Of a DNA stretch of 60,063 bases, positions 1-7,354 are shown one piece after another. The stretch's first letter is position 1. Every line of letters starts with the position of its first letter. This DNA comes from Desulfotomaculum sp. (GTDB lineage Bacteria; Bacillota; Desulfotomaculia; Desulfotomaculales; Nap2-2B): positions 1 to 60,063 of the forward strand of contig DOTD01000080.1 in the NCBI GenBank assembly GCA_003513005.1, in the 5' to 3' direction. The notes below the pieces were generated by a model. That model searched no databases and was not told where the DNA came from. It saw nothing but the letters and a program-made list of their open reading frames with translations. The translations under genes and the position numbers were made by a program.

Positions 1-36
1 GGTCTACCCTCTTCCCCTCCCCGCCGCTCTTCCGAT
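1..36. other. Illumina adapter remnant at contig end
   Basis: Ungapped alignment to the 3' part of the Illumina P5/universal adapter (from GATCTACAC through GCTCTTCCGAT) matches 30 of 36 positions; four of the six mismatches are adapter A read as C, two are other changes. Positions 26-36 are an exact match (GCTCTTCCGAT). The adapter sequence was recalled from knowledge. These bases are therefore unlikely to be genomic, and anything read from them, including the apparent stop codon at 4-6 of the gene that runs off here, should be discarded. Confidence 0.88.
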
Positions 37-1023
37 GAAATGTCCAAAATGTAATTCAATCCATATTTTATGGATGCTGTTTTCGCCATGGCCCAAAAGT
101 ATAAGCTTGCTTGGGCCGAAGGTTGCAACCTGCCTGCATAACTCGGAGCCGATGGAACCTCCGGCGCCGGTGATAAGTATTGTCTCTTTTTTAAGGTATC
201 CGGCTATTTCCTTCAGATCAACCTGAACTGGCTCCCGCCTTAAAAGATCCTCCAGTTGTACAGGCCTGAGGCTGCTTACCGATACCTGTCCTTCGATAAT
301 CTGGTACACGCCTGGCAAGATTTTCAGCTCAGCTTTTGTGCTGCGGCATATCTCCACGATATCGCGTACTGCGGAAGCGCCTACTGAAGGCATAGCGATA
401 ACGATCAACTCAATTTTATATTTCCTGACGATATCTGGAATCTGCTCCCTTTTACCCAAAACAGGCAGACCCATTATTGTTAAATTGTGTTTATTACTAT
501 CATCATCTATAAATCCCACCGGAAGGATATCACTGTTGCGAGTTTTCATTTCTCTTACTACCATCGCTCCGGCGTCACCTGCGCCGATGATCAAGGTCCG
601 CTTGCTGGGTATGGTTTTACTGCTCTTCTGGCGTTCATAATTAATGCGCAGAACCATCCTGGACCCTCCCACCAGCAGGATGGCATAAGCCCAATGCACA
701 ATAACGATAAATCTTGGTATAGGCGAAAAAAAGAAATAGGTAACAATTACAGTGCCCAAACTTCCCCAGGTGACTGCCTGGATAATAGCCATCATCTCTC
801 CCAGGCTTGCATAGGCCCAGACCCGGTTATATAGCTTAAAAAAATAAAAAACTGGCAGAAACGCTATTATAATGACAGGGGCGAGCTTAAAATAGGCCAT
901 TAATTGCTGCAGGGCAGTTTCGTAGCCGTTGCTGGACCGCAGGATAACCGCTATAGCCAGCGCTATATTCAACAGTAATGCGTCAAACAATACGAGTAAA
1001 ATAATTCTGGTGTAGTTTTTCAA
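37..1023 (-). CDS. CapD/FlaA1-type nucleotide-sugar epimerase/dehydratase, 3'-truncated
   Basis: N-terminal half of a membrane-anchored polysaccharide-biosynthesis epimerase/dehydratase of the CapD family, which works on UDP-sugars at the inner face of the membrane. About four hydrophobic helices fill residues 5-125, followed by a Rossmann fold at about 140-155 (IIGAGDAGA) and the start of a second NAD-binding domain at about 285-300 (ITGAGGSIGSE). Family members are usually about 600 residues; only about 330 are here because the contig ends. The terminal Gly/Arg-rich residues and stop come from adapter sequence at 1-36. TTG at 1023 is preferred because AGGGTG lies just upstream. It lies downstream of the Wzz-like gene on the same strand, which supports an exopolysaccharide locus. 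Confidence 0.87.
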
Positions 1024-1133
1024 AATAAACACCCTACTTTTTTCCTAATTGAAGTCTTTCCAGATGTTTATAATCTTGCCGGATGTGATTATCCAAAAAA
1101 GCATATATCTGAGACTAAAATTTTTATTCGTCG

Positions 1134-2012
1134 CTAACCTTCTCTTTCTTTTTTTGTCTTTCCTGGTTTCTCTGGTTTCTCTGTATCTTTCATTAATTCG
1201 ATGATAAAAGATATACCCATAGAAACCATTAATCCAAGAATCAATGCCACAATTATGATTTTTATCCTTTCGGGTATAACTAAATAAGGACCCATGGCGG
1301 GGGAAACTACAACCAGGTTGGCTCCCCCAAAATCAAGGTTGCGGGCAATTTGAGCATTTGTAATTCCCTCGGATAAAAGAGCCAGGATATTATTAAGACG
1401 ATCTTTCTCCGATGGACTTATAGTTTTCTGAAGTTCTTCTTTGATTGCTTCCGCCTGGTCTTGTAGATACTTGACGGAACGGTCTATTAAATCCTTGTTC
1501 CTTTCCGTCATCATGGCTATGAGTTCACGGCTTAGAGTATTGGCTATTTTGACCGCTAAATCAGGATTACTGTTATTGACAGTTACTTCGATTAGGTAGG
1601 AATCCTTTGTCACTGTCGTACTGATCTGACTGGCCAGATAGCGGGGTGTGTAACCCATCTTAAGCAAATCCATTTTTCTAATAACTCTCGTCATTAACGC
1701 TTCGCTCTTGATTACACCGACATAAGTATTCATTGTCAAGATTGGTGTCCGGTTGACATAGTTGATAATGGAATTCAGGTTGTCTTCCCGGCTGGATTGT
1801 GACTTCACCGTGTCGGTTGCCTGGGTTACCAGTAATAAAGTTTTTGCGTTATAGTATGGTTTTAAGATATAAAAACTGTAATAATAGCCGGCGCCTGCAA
1901 AAAGCAGAGTAAAAATAGTGATAAGTATGAAGTATTTTCTAATAACCTTCAATATGGCTCTTAAATCAGTTAATTGATCATCAGAATTATTTGAGAGATC
2001 CCGATCGCTCAA
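1134..2012 (-). CDS. Wzz/YveK-type polysaccharide chain-length determinant
   Basis: A 292-residue protein with the Wzz layout: short cytoplasmic N-terminus, a membrane helix at about 30-50, a long extracytoplasmic region with coiled-coil character around 150-215, and a second membrane helix near 250-272 after a Pro-containing stretch (SPAMGPYLVIPER). Such proteins set polysaccharide chain length; in Firmicutes they also serve as membrane partners of BY-type tyrosine kinases. No kinase is visible in the window. The TTG start is chosen because AAGGAGG lies 7 nt upstream. It is followed after about 110 bases by the CapD-like gene, probably in one transcript. Confidence 0.85.
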   Translation of the reverse strand: MSDRDLSNNSDDQLTDLRAILKVIRKYFILITIFTLLFAGAGYYYSFYILKPYYNAKTLLLVTQATDTVKSQSSREDNLNSIINYVNRTPILTMNTYVGVIKSEALMTRVIRKMDLLKMGYTPRYLASQISTTVTKDSYLIEVTVNNSNPDLAVKIANTLSRELIAMMTERNKDLIDRSVKYLQDQAEAIKEELQKTISPSEKDRLNNILALLSEGITNAQIARNLDFGGANLVVVSPAMGPYLVIPERIKIIIVALILGLMVSMGISFIIELMKDTEKPEKPGKTKKEREG

Positions 2013-2636
2013 TATAGTGCCTCCTTATTCGCCAAATATTTAGATCGGAACAAGAATATTGCCGGTTCATACCTTCTTGTTGGTGCATTACTAGCAAATG
2101 TCGTAACAAAAAATACCTTTCTTTGGTATTATAAATAATCTTGGGGACTATTACAATATGAATTTGTAAGTATTTGGAGAAACCTCTCATGAACAGCAAG
2201 TCTTCTTTATAAATAATTCGTTTAGATGATAGTTTTTATTAAGTATTAAAACGAAATTTTTATATATACCATGAATTACCATATGGGCATCCTTTTGCCA
2301 TTTTAGAATGTTCTTCGTCAAGTCCTATTGTACCAAGACGAGGGTGTTTTTTGTTTTTTTATTTGTTAAATCTATGTAAATTTTCTAATTAAGCCGGAAA
2401 AATGTCTGGAATAAAATATTTATTTATGTTAATATAAGTAAAATCTTTATTTATATTATACTGGAGTTTTTATACACAGAGAGACATGGAATATCATTCC
2501 GACGCCTACAGCTATTCCAAGGACAAATATAAAATGGAATAAAAATTGGAGAGACAAGTATTTATAACATGATTGAACTAGCCGATAATACTTTTAAAGC
2601 TTTTTAAAATTCACAGTGTAAAAGTTGGGTTCAACA
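2013..2636. other. AT-rich divergent intergenic region
   Basis: About 620 AT-rich bases between the minus-strand polysaccharide genes and the plus-strand RiPP locus. I see no convincing gene. A weak 7-bp stem (one wobble) at about 2315-2345 is followed by a T-rich run to 2361. Promoters for both directions presumably lie here, but no -35/-10 pair stands out. Confidence 0.5.
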
Positions 2637-3617
2637 ATGAGCAAAATTGTGTTTAACAGAAAAAAAAGAAGCGTAAGTTACCATTATAGTGTTTTTGGAC
2701 TGCATATCTCATCTGATATTTTGCTGCCGGAATTGGTGGCGGTTGATCTGCCCGGAATGCCGGAGGTCACGATCAGATTAGGTCAGGCGCCGGATAGCTT
2801 CGCAGTTGACTTTGACAGATTTGAGAGTTATAAAGCTGAAAAAAACAAGTTATTACTACATATCCCCGGGGTGGCTTGTTATTATGTAACTAATGGAAAC
2901 AATATCGTTGTGGAAACTGCGGAGAAATCGGAAGAAAGTTCAGTAAGGCTTTTTCTTCTGGGCACTACATTTGGCGCGCTGATGATGCAGCGTGGAATTC
3001 TACCCATTCACGGCAGCGCTATAATTATCAATGGATACTGTGTTATCTTTACCGGAATTTCAGGCGCCGGCAAATCAACTTTGTTAACTGCCTTCAGAAA
3101 AAGAGGTTATTCTTTTTTAACAGATGATGTTGCAGCGGTAACATTGGACAATGAAGGTACCCCCTGGGTACATCCAGCCTATCCTCAACAAAAACTATGG
3201 CGCGATAGCGCAGAAACCATGGATGTCGACATTGCCAACCTGACACCGTTTTATTCCAATAATATTGCAGATAAGTTTGCAGTGCCTGCGCTGAAAGGAT
3301 ATTGGCAATCACCTGCGCCGCTTGGCGCGGTATATGAACTGGAAGTTGAAAAAGACTGCAGCGCAGCTATCAGCCCGCTTGCAAGTATTGACAAGCTGGC
3401 AGTGCTGATGAGCCATACGTATCGGCCATGGTTAATAGACGGGTTGGGATTGAAAGCGGCGCATTTTAATCAATGTGTTGCAATAGCAAGACAGGTTTCT
3501 GTTTCTCGTCTGACCAGACCGGCAGGGGTAATCTCAGTTGAAGAACAGGTTAACCTTGTTTTACAGGATCTAGAGTCGCTGGTCAGAAAACAGGATCTGA
3601 TAATGCAAGCCTTATAG
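2637..3617 (+). CDS. HPr-kinase-like RiPP tailoring kinase (lasso-cluster type)
   Basis: 326-residue protein of the HPr serine kinase/phosphorylase fold as found in lasso peptide clusters. Visible motifs are the His-Gly-Ser at 125-127 (PIHGSAI), the P-loop at 140-148 (GISGAGKST) and Asp163-Asp164 after it (FLTDDVAAV). It lacks the N-terminal HPr kinase domain arrangement of true HprK. In paeninodin-type clusters such kinases phosphorylate the C-terminal Ser of the precursor; the precursor at 4013-4168 also ends in Ser, which is inference for the role here. It is the first gene of the locus, 12 bases ahead of the PqqD-like gene. ATG 2637 is preferred over the in-frame TTG at 2625, although the Shine-Dalgarno is weak. 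Confidence 0.82.
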   Translation: MSKIVFNRKKRSVSYHYSVFGLHISSDILLPELVAVDLPGMPEVTIRLGQAPDSFAVDFDRFESYKAEKNKLLLHIPGVACYYVTNGNNIVVETAEKSEESSVRLFLLGTTFGALMMQRGILPIHGSAIIINGYCVIFTGISGAGKSTLLTAFRKRGYSFLTDDVAAVTLDNEGTPWVHPAYPQQKLWRDSAETMDVDIANLTPFYSNNIADKFAVPALKGYWQSPAPLGAVYELEVEKDCSAAISPLASIDKLAVLMSHTYRPWLIDGLGLKAAHFNQCVAIARQVSVSRLTRPAGVISVEEQVNLVLQDLESLVRKQDLIMQAL

Positions 3618-3629
3618 AAAGGGATAATT

Positions 3630-3920
3630 ATGGAAACAAAAAAGGAAATCAGTGAAGTTACCGTTGTAACCCAGGCTGCAGGGCTTGTGGCCGCCGATTT
3701 GGATGGAGAAAAAGTCATGTTGAACATTGATAAAGGCAGCTATTATGGTTTAAATGCTATCGGCAGTCAAATATGGGAATTATTAGCAGCGCCTCACACA
3801 ATAAAAGAAATAGTGGATGTTCTTGTAAAAGAATACACTGTGGAAGAAACAATCTGCCGGCGTGATGTGTTGTCATTCGTAAACAAACTTTATGACCGGG
3901 GACTTATAGATATTGATTAG
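3630..3920 (+). CDS. PqqD-like RRE protein (lasso B1 type)
   Basis: 96-residue PqqD-fold protein. Family features visible: the strand-turn region VMLNIDKGSYYGLNAIGSQI at about 30-49 and the helical half ending in FVNKLYDRGLI. PqqD/RRE proteins bind the leader of ribosomally made peptides and deliver it to processing enzymes; in lasso systems the split B1 protein is exactly this and works with the B2 protease. A split B2 is present at 6143-6643. Start ATG 3630 lies 12 bases after the kinase stop, with AAAGGGA upstream. The pair with the B2 protein makes B1 the best label. Confidence 0.88.
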   Translation: METKKEISEVTVVTQAAGLVAADLDGEKVMLNIDKGSYYGLNAIGSQIWELLAAPHTIKEIVDVLVKEYTVEETICRRDVLSFVNKLYDRGLIDID

Positions 3921-3957
3921 CCGGCAAAAAGAATTTATAATGACTTATATTCACATA

Positions 3958-3986
3958 TTGAGAAATATTATAGTTTCTATTATATA
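3958..3986 (+). promoter_or_regulatory. Sigma-A-type promoter for the precursor gene
   Basis: TTGAGA at 3958-3963, a 17-base spacer, and TATATA at 3981-3986. Transcription would start around 3993, giving a very short leader before the precursor start. An own promoter is common for RiPP precursors, which are needed in excess over the enzymes. Confidence 0.6.
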
Positions 3987-4012
3987 AAAGGTAGGGGAAG
4001 GAAGTGCTTCCT

Positions 4013-4168
4013 TTGAAAAAGGTCTGGTCCGAACCGACAGTAATCGAGATCTCAACTAAAACGACAGAAAATTATCAAGCACACGGACTAAATGGACCAC
4101 ATTTACCAAATTTACCGCATGGATCAAATGGGCCACAAGGACCACACACACTACAAGTTATTAGCTGA
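4013..4168 (+). CDS. RiPP precursor peptide, lasso-like leader, non-lasso core
   Basis: 51 residues from TTG 4013 (AAGGA 10 nt upstream); an in-frame GTG at 4004 would give 54. The leader start MKKVWSEPTVIEI fits the aromatic-x-x-Pro-x-hydrophobic pattern bound by RRE proteins in lasso systems (Trp5, Pro8). Thr18 could be the conserved Thr at -2, which would put cleavage after Glu19. From residue 20 to the end there is no Asp, Glu, Lys or Arg; the region is rich in Pro, Gly, His and Asn and contains three hexapeptide repeats (27-44). The last residue is Ser51, a likely kinase target. Lasso formation needs an Asp or Glu at core position 7-9, and none exists. Cleavage site and modification are inference. 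Confidence 0.72.
   Translation: MKKVWSEPTVIEISTKTTENYQAHGLNGPHLPNLPHGSNGPQGPHTLQVIS
4091..4144 (+). repeat. Three 18-bp units encoding a hexapeptide repeat in the core
   Basis: Units 4091-4108, 4109-4126 and 4127-4144 encode NGPHLP, NLPHGS and NGPQGP, followed by His45. Consensus Asn-(Gly/Leu)-Pro-(His/Gln)-(Leu/Gly)-(Pro/Ser). Asn, Pro and His recur at 3- and 6-residue intervals. Confidence 0.8.
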
Positions 4169-4192
4169 TTGAGCTGGTTAATTCAGCTCAAT
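4168..4192 (+). terminator. Hairpin directly after the precursor stop
   Basis: Perfect 9-bp stem (ATTGAGCTG at 4168-4176 with CAGCTCAAT at 4184-4192) and a 7-base loop, starting in the precursor stop codon. The downstream T-run is weak, so this is more likely an mRNA 3' stabiliser or attenuator than a full terminator. Confidence 0.6.
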
Positions 4193-4229
4193 ATATTGTT
4201 TCGTTTACTGTACATCGTGCGTAACTGCA

Positions 4230-4317
4230 GGTTCTAGCTTAGCTGATATAATGGCAATTACTAGATTGATATTATAATCTTCTAGTACCATGCGCTAAGC
4301 TCGAACCGCTTTTTTAT
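4230..4317 (+). terminator. Long-armed terminator before the exporter gene
   Basis: Inverted arms 4230-4243 and 4294-4307 pair at 13 of 14 positions and are followed by TTTTTT at 4310-4315. The 50-base interior holds a second stem (AGATT/AATCT near 4264-4281). It would reduce read-through from precursor into exporter. The long structured interior makes a regulated leader possible. Confidence 0.65.
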
Positions 4318-4343
4318 TCATGAGTTAACGAGGAATCAGTATT

Positions 4344-6146
4344 ATGGCTTTGATTTACGTTTATGTCAGGGAGTTATATAATCTATCGCGGATCAAGTTC
4401 GTGGTTAATTTTATACTGATGATTTCGCTTGGAATGATGGAAGGTATAAGCGTTTTAATGATTATACCATTATTAACGGTGGCCGGCGTCATTCCGGGTA
4501 TAGAAGTAAGCAGCGGATTATCTTCTTTGCTGAATAATTTTTTTCAGAATATAGGTTTGCCGTTAAACCTGACAATGGTGCTTCTGTTATATATAAGCCT
4601 TAATTTTGGCCAGAGCTGGCTGCAGCGGCTTCAGTCCATAATTAAGTTCGAAATTCAGCAGTCGTTTGCTGTCGCCTTATCCGTCAGGCTCTTTAAAGCA
4701 GTGGCATACGCCGAATGGCAGCTGTTAATATCAAAGACGAAATCGGATATTACAAATGTCATCATTACCGAGCTCGAGCGCGTTTATTACGGTGTGAATT
4801 ATTTCTTACAGCTGGTAACTACTTCTATAATTTCTTTAATCCAAATTACTATAGCTTTTATGATCGCGCCTGGTCTTACTTTAATGGTGCTGATCAGCGC
4901 TTTATTATTGTTTGTGTTTTTACAGACTTTTGCCAATGATTCCCGCAGGTTGGGAGAGGTGATTACAAGTTTAAACAGTAACCTGCTGTTTGATCTTACA
5001 GAACATTTAAACGGTTTAAAAGAAATCAAGAGCTATGGTGTTGAGGCTGCTCAGGTCGAAAACTTTATCAGAACACGTGAAATGATGAAGAAGAACCTGA
5101 CCAGGTTCAATAATTTGCAAACCAGGACAGACATGATCTACAAAGTAGGCGCAGCCGTTTTTATAAGCCTTTTCTTGTTTAGCGCTGTTGAAATATTTAA
5201 GCTGAATCCCCAGGATTTCATCATAATCTCAGTTATTGCGGCCCGTCTCTGGCCAAAACTCTCTTCTTTCCAAATGGGGCTGCAGAACATAAACATTATG
5301 CTGCCCGCTTTTCATGCTTCTAAGGAATTAGAAGATGAATGTCTTGCCGCCAGAGAGAACCTTCCGCCTGGCGGAACATCAAAAAAGATAGAACTGAATC
5401 ACGGAGTTATGTTTCGTGATGTTTCATTTGCTTATAATTCAAACCGTTCCGGCTACGCCGTTAAAGATCTGGATTTTATCCTTCCTGCAGGTACGACTAC
5501 CGCTTTTGTCGGTGTTTCCGGGGCTGGCAAGAGTACTATTGTTGATCTGTTGATCGGACTGCTGAAGTCGAGCAAGGGAGATATTTTAATAGACGATGAA
5601 CCACTGATGGAAAATTTACTCCCCTGGAGAAATTCCATCGGCTATGTTCCCCAGGACGCTCTTTTATTTAATGCCAGTATCAGGGAAAATATGCACTGGG
5701 TCTGTCCGGATGTTTCAGAAGAAAGAATTTGGGAAGCCTTACGGTTAGCTGCGGTTGATTCCTTTATCAGCAGTCTTCCCGACGGCCTTGATACGGTTGT
5801 AGGCGACAGAGGAGTACGCCTGTCCGGCGGAGAGCGTCAGCGAGTTGTGCTGGCAAGAGCGCTTTTAAAGAAACCCTCTGTCCTGATTTTGGACGAAGCC
5901 ACTAGTTCCCTGGATACTGAAAACGAAAAGCGTATTCAACAAGCTATTGAAAACCTGCGGGGCAAGATGACGATCCTGGTTATTGCTCATCGCTTATCCA
6001 CAATCAGGAACGCCGACAATATCCTTGTGCTGGAGCACGGGCAGATCGTAGAACGAGGCAACTACCAATCTTTAATGCAAAACAGGGACGGCAGATTTCA
6101 TGCGTTAGCTTGTTTATACGAAAACGAGGCGCTGCCCTCAGTATGA
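4344..6146 (+). CDS. ABC exporter, fused permease-ATPase (lasso D type)
   Basis: 600-residue half-size ABC exporter. Six membrane helices lie in about 1-310; the ATPase domain has Walker A at about 390 (GVSGAGKST), signature LSGGERQR, Walker B with LILDEATSSLD, and the H-loop in IAHRLST. No N-terminal C39 peptidase is present, so leader removal must be done by another protein, here the B2 peptidase that overlaps its stop. Probable substrate is the processed peptide from 4013-4168. GAGGA lies 9 bases before the ATG. Its stop overlaps the next start (ATGA), implying translational coupling. Confidence 0.9.
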   Translation: MALIYVYVRELYNLSRIKFVVNFILMISLGMMEGISVLMIIPLLTVAGVIPGIEVSSGLSSLLNNFFQNIGLPLNLTMVLLLYISLNFGQSWLQRLQSIIKFEIQQSFAVALSVRLFKAVAYAEWQLLISKTKSDITNVIITELERVYYGVNYFLQLVTTSIISLIQITIAFMIAPGLTLMVLISALLLFVFLQTFANDSRRLGEVITSLNSNLLFDLTEHLNGLKEIKSYGVEAAQVENFIRTREMMKKNLTRFNNLQTRTDMIYKVGAAVFISLFLFSAVEIFKLNPQDFIIISVIAARLWPKLSSFQMGLQNINIMLPAFHASKELEDECLAARENLPPGGTSKKIELNHGVMFRDVSFAYNSNRSGYAVKDLDFILPAGTTTAFVGVSGAGKSTIVDLLIGLLKSSKGDILIDDEPLMENLLPWRNSIGYVPQDALLFNASIRENMHWVCPDVSEERIWEALRLAAVDSFISSLPDGLDTVVGDRGVRLSGGERQRVVLARALLKKPSVLILDEATSSLDTENEKRIQQAIENLRGKMTILVIAHRLSTIRNADNILVLEHGQIVERGNYQSLMQNRDGRFHALACLYENEALPSV

Positions 6147-6643
6147 CGTTCCTTCATAATTACAAAAAGGACTTGTTTGTTTTGCTAAAAAACATTATTA
6201 AATTCTGTGCTTTGCCATGGCGGGAAAAGGGATTGTTTACAGAGGCCTTTTTTTTGACAGGAATGGTGCGTTTGATTATTTTAGCGCTGCCGTTCCGCTG
6301 GCTGGCGCCTGCTCTCGGCAAACATATGCAGGAATCGCCGGATAATGAAGATGTTATTAGACTAAAAGCAGCCAGGCGGATTGGCTGGATAGTTGAATCA
6401 GTGAGCCGCTTTACTCCATGGGAAAGCAAGTGCTTGGTACAGGCGATAACCGGTAAAATCATGCTCAGACAATACGGAATAGCCAATACGCTTTATCTCG
6501 GAGTGGGCAAGAATGAGCAGAGTCTTGTGGCTCATTCCTGGCTTAGATGCGGTAAGGTGATTTTAACCGGCGGTCACGACTTGCGCCGGTTTACTGTAGT
6601 AGGAAAGTTTGCTGATGATGGAAGACAGGCGGTAAGGGGATGA
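6143..6643 (+). CDS. Lasso-type B2 leader peptidase (transglutaminase-like)
   Basis: 166 residues from ATG 6143, overlapping the exporter stop as ATGA. The C-terminal half matches the lasso B2/transglutaminase-like cysteine protease family: Cys97 in WESKCLVQA, His131 in VAHSWLRCG, and an acidic candidate at Asp146. The N-terminal 75 residues contain hydrophobic stretches and the usual arginine/alanine helix before the catalytic Cys. B2 cuts the leader once B1 (3630-3920) has bound it. Family identity is strong; the substrate is inferred from the neighbourhood. Confidence 0.87.
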   Translation: MTFLHNYKKDLFVLLKNIIKFCALPWREKGLFTEAFFLTGMVRLIILALPFRWLAPALGKHMQESPDNEDVIRLKAARRIGWIVESVSRFTPWESKCLVQAITGKIMLRQYGIANTLYLGVGKNEQSLVAHSWLRCGKVILTGGHDLRRFTVVGKFADDGRQAVRG

Positions 6644-6649
6644 ACTGCA

Positions 6650-6961
6650 TTGGCTGAGAAGATTTTTAACCTGATTATAATCTCAATGTGTGTCTCATCT
6701 ATATCTATTACATTAACAAGAGGCAGCCCCTTTTCTTTTTTGCGCGATTGGGCTTATAAACGCAGCAAATGGTTCGGAGCGCTGTTGAGCTGCACTTACT
6801 GTACCAGTCACTGGGTTGCCATAGTTATTGTTATTTTGGTCTATATTTATAACCCAATTATAAATATAACAAATATATTGTTCATTGACGCCGCCATAAC
6901 AGTATTTGCAACCGTTGCGATTTCCACAATCATAACCGGCATAATAGTTAAAAAGTCATAA
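6650..6961 (+). CDS. DUF1360 small membrane protein
   Basis: 103 residues from TTG 6650, with AGGGGATG upstream and 6 bases after the B2 stop. Three hydrophobic segments (about 5-22, 50-68, 78-98) flank a cytoplasmic loop carrying LLSCTYCTSHWVA, the Cys-x-x-Cys-x-x-His-Trp signature of DUF1360. The function of this family is not known to me. Its tight spacing to the B2 gene suggests it belongs to the RiPP operon, perhaps as an accessory or immunity protein (inference). Confidence 0.65.
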   Translation: MAEKIFNLIIISMCVSSISITLTRGSPFSFLRDWAYKRSKWFGALLSCTYCTSHWVAIVIVILVYIYNPIINITNILFIDAAITVFATVAISTIITGIIVKKS

Positions 6962-6975
6962 ATTATGGGGGACTA

Positions 6976-7319
6976 ATGAGCGGAGCAACTCATCTTCTTG
7001 CAGGCTTAATTTCTTTTGCGCTGGAATCATTTTTATCGTATAACTGCTCACCGTCAATGGTAAAAAGAGCAGCCTCCGTAAAAAGAGCAGCCTCCATTGT
7101 AGGAAAAGTAATTGAAAATAATATAGACCCGGGAACCCTGGACAGAATACAAAAGATTCGCCTGTCCAGGTTTAAAATGTCCTGCAGGTTCTCTTCGCGG
7201 AATACCCTGAATTAAAGGAAAACATTAGGAATGGCAATCTGACTGTTAACATTGAAACAGGAGTCGATTTAAGCAGCCAGATCAAGGAACTTCGGATTCT
7301 TGATCTGAGAATTCATTAA
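6976..7319 (+). pseudogene. Frameshifted unknown gene at end of RiPP operon
   Basis: ATG 6976 with GGGGGAC upstream opens a frame that ends at 7215 after 79 codons. A second frame from about 7176 to the TAA at 7317-7319 reads as a normal protein tail (FAEYPELKENIRNG, then LSSQIKELRILDLRIH). Joining the two with one shift near 7173-7180 (an A/T-rich run) gives a coherent protein of about 114 residues. I do not recognise it. It may be a real frameshift, a sequencing error, or two short genes. It carries an 18-bp tandem duplication at 7060-7095. Confidence 0.55.
7060..7095 (+). repeat. Exact 18-bp tandem duplication
   Basis: Two identical in-frame copies, 7060-7077 and 7078-7095, each encoding VKRAAS. 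A recent slippage duplication inside the unknown gene. Confidence 0.9.
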
Positions 7320-7354
7320 AAAAGTCCGCATAAAAGGTAATGATCCCTGCTTCG

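Noticed and set aside
1987..2199. 70-codon minus-strand frame upstream of the Wzz-like gene
   Set aside because: Overlaps the Wzz start, has no ribosome site and reads as low-complexity, non-protein-like sequence.
2315..2361. Stem plus T-run as a terminator
   Set aside because: No plus-strand gene lies upstream, and the stem is short with a 17-base loop.
2637..6961. A canonical lasso peptide cluster
   Set aside because: No cyclase gene and no Asp/Glu in the core, so a macrolactam ring cannot form from this precursor.
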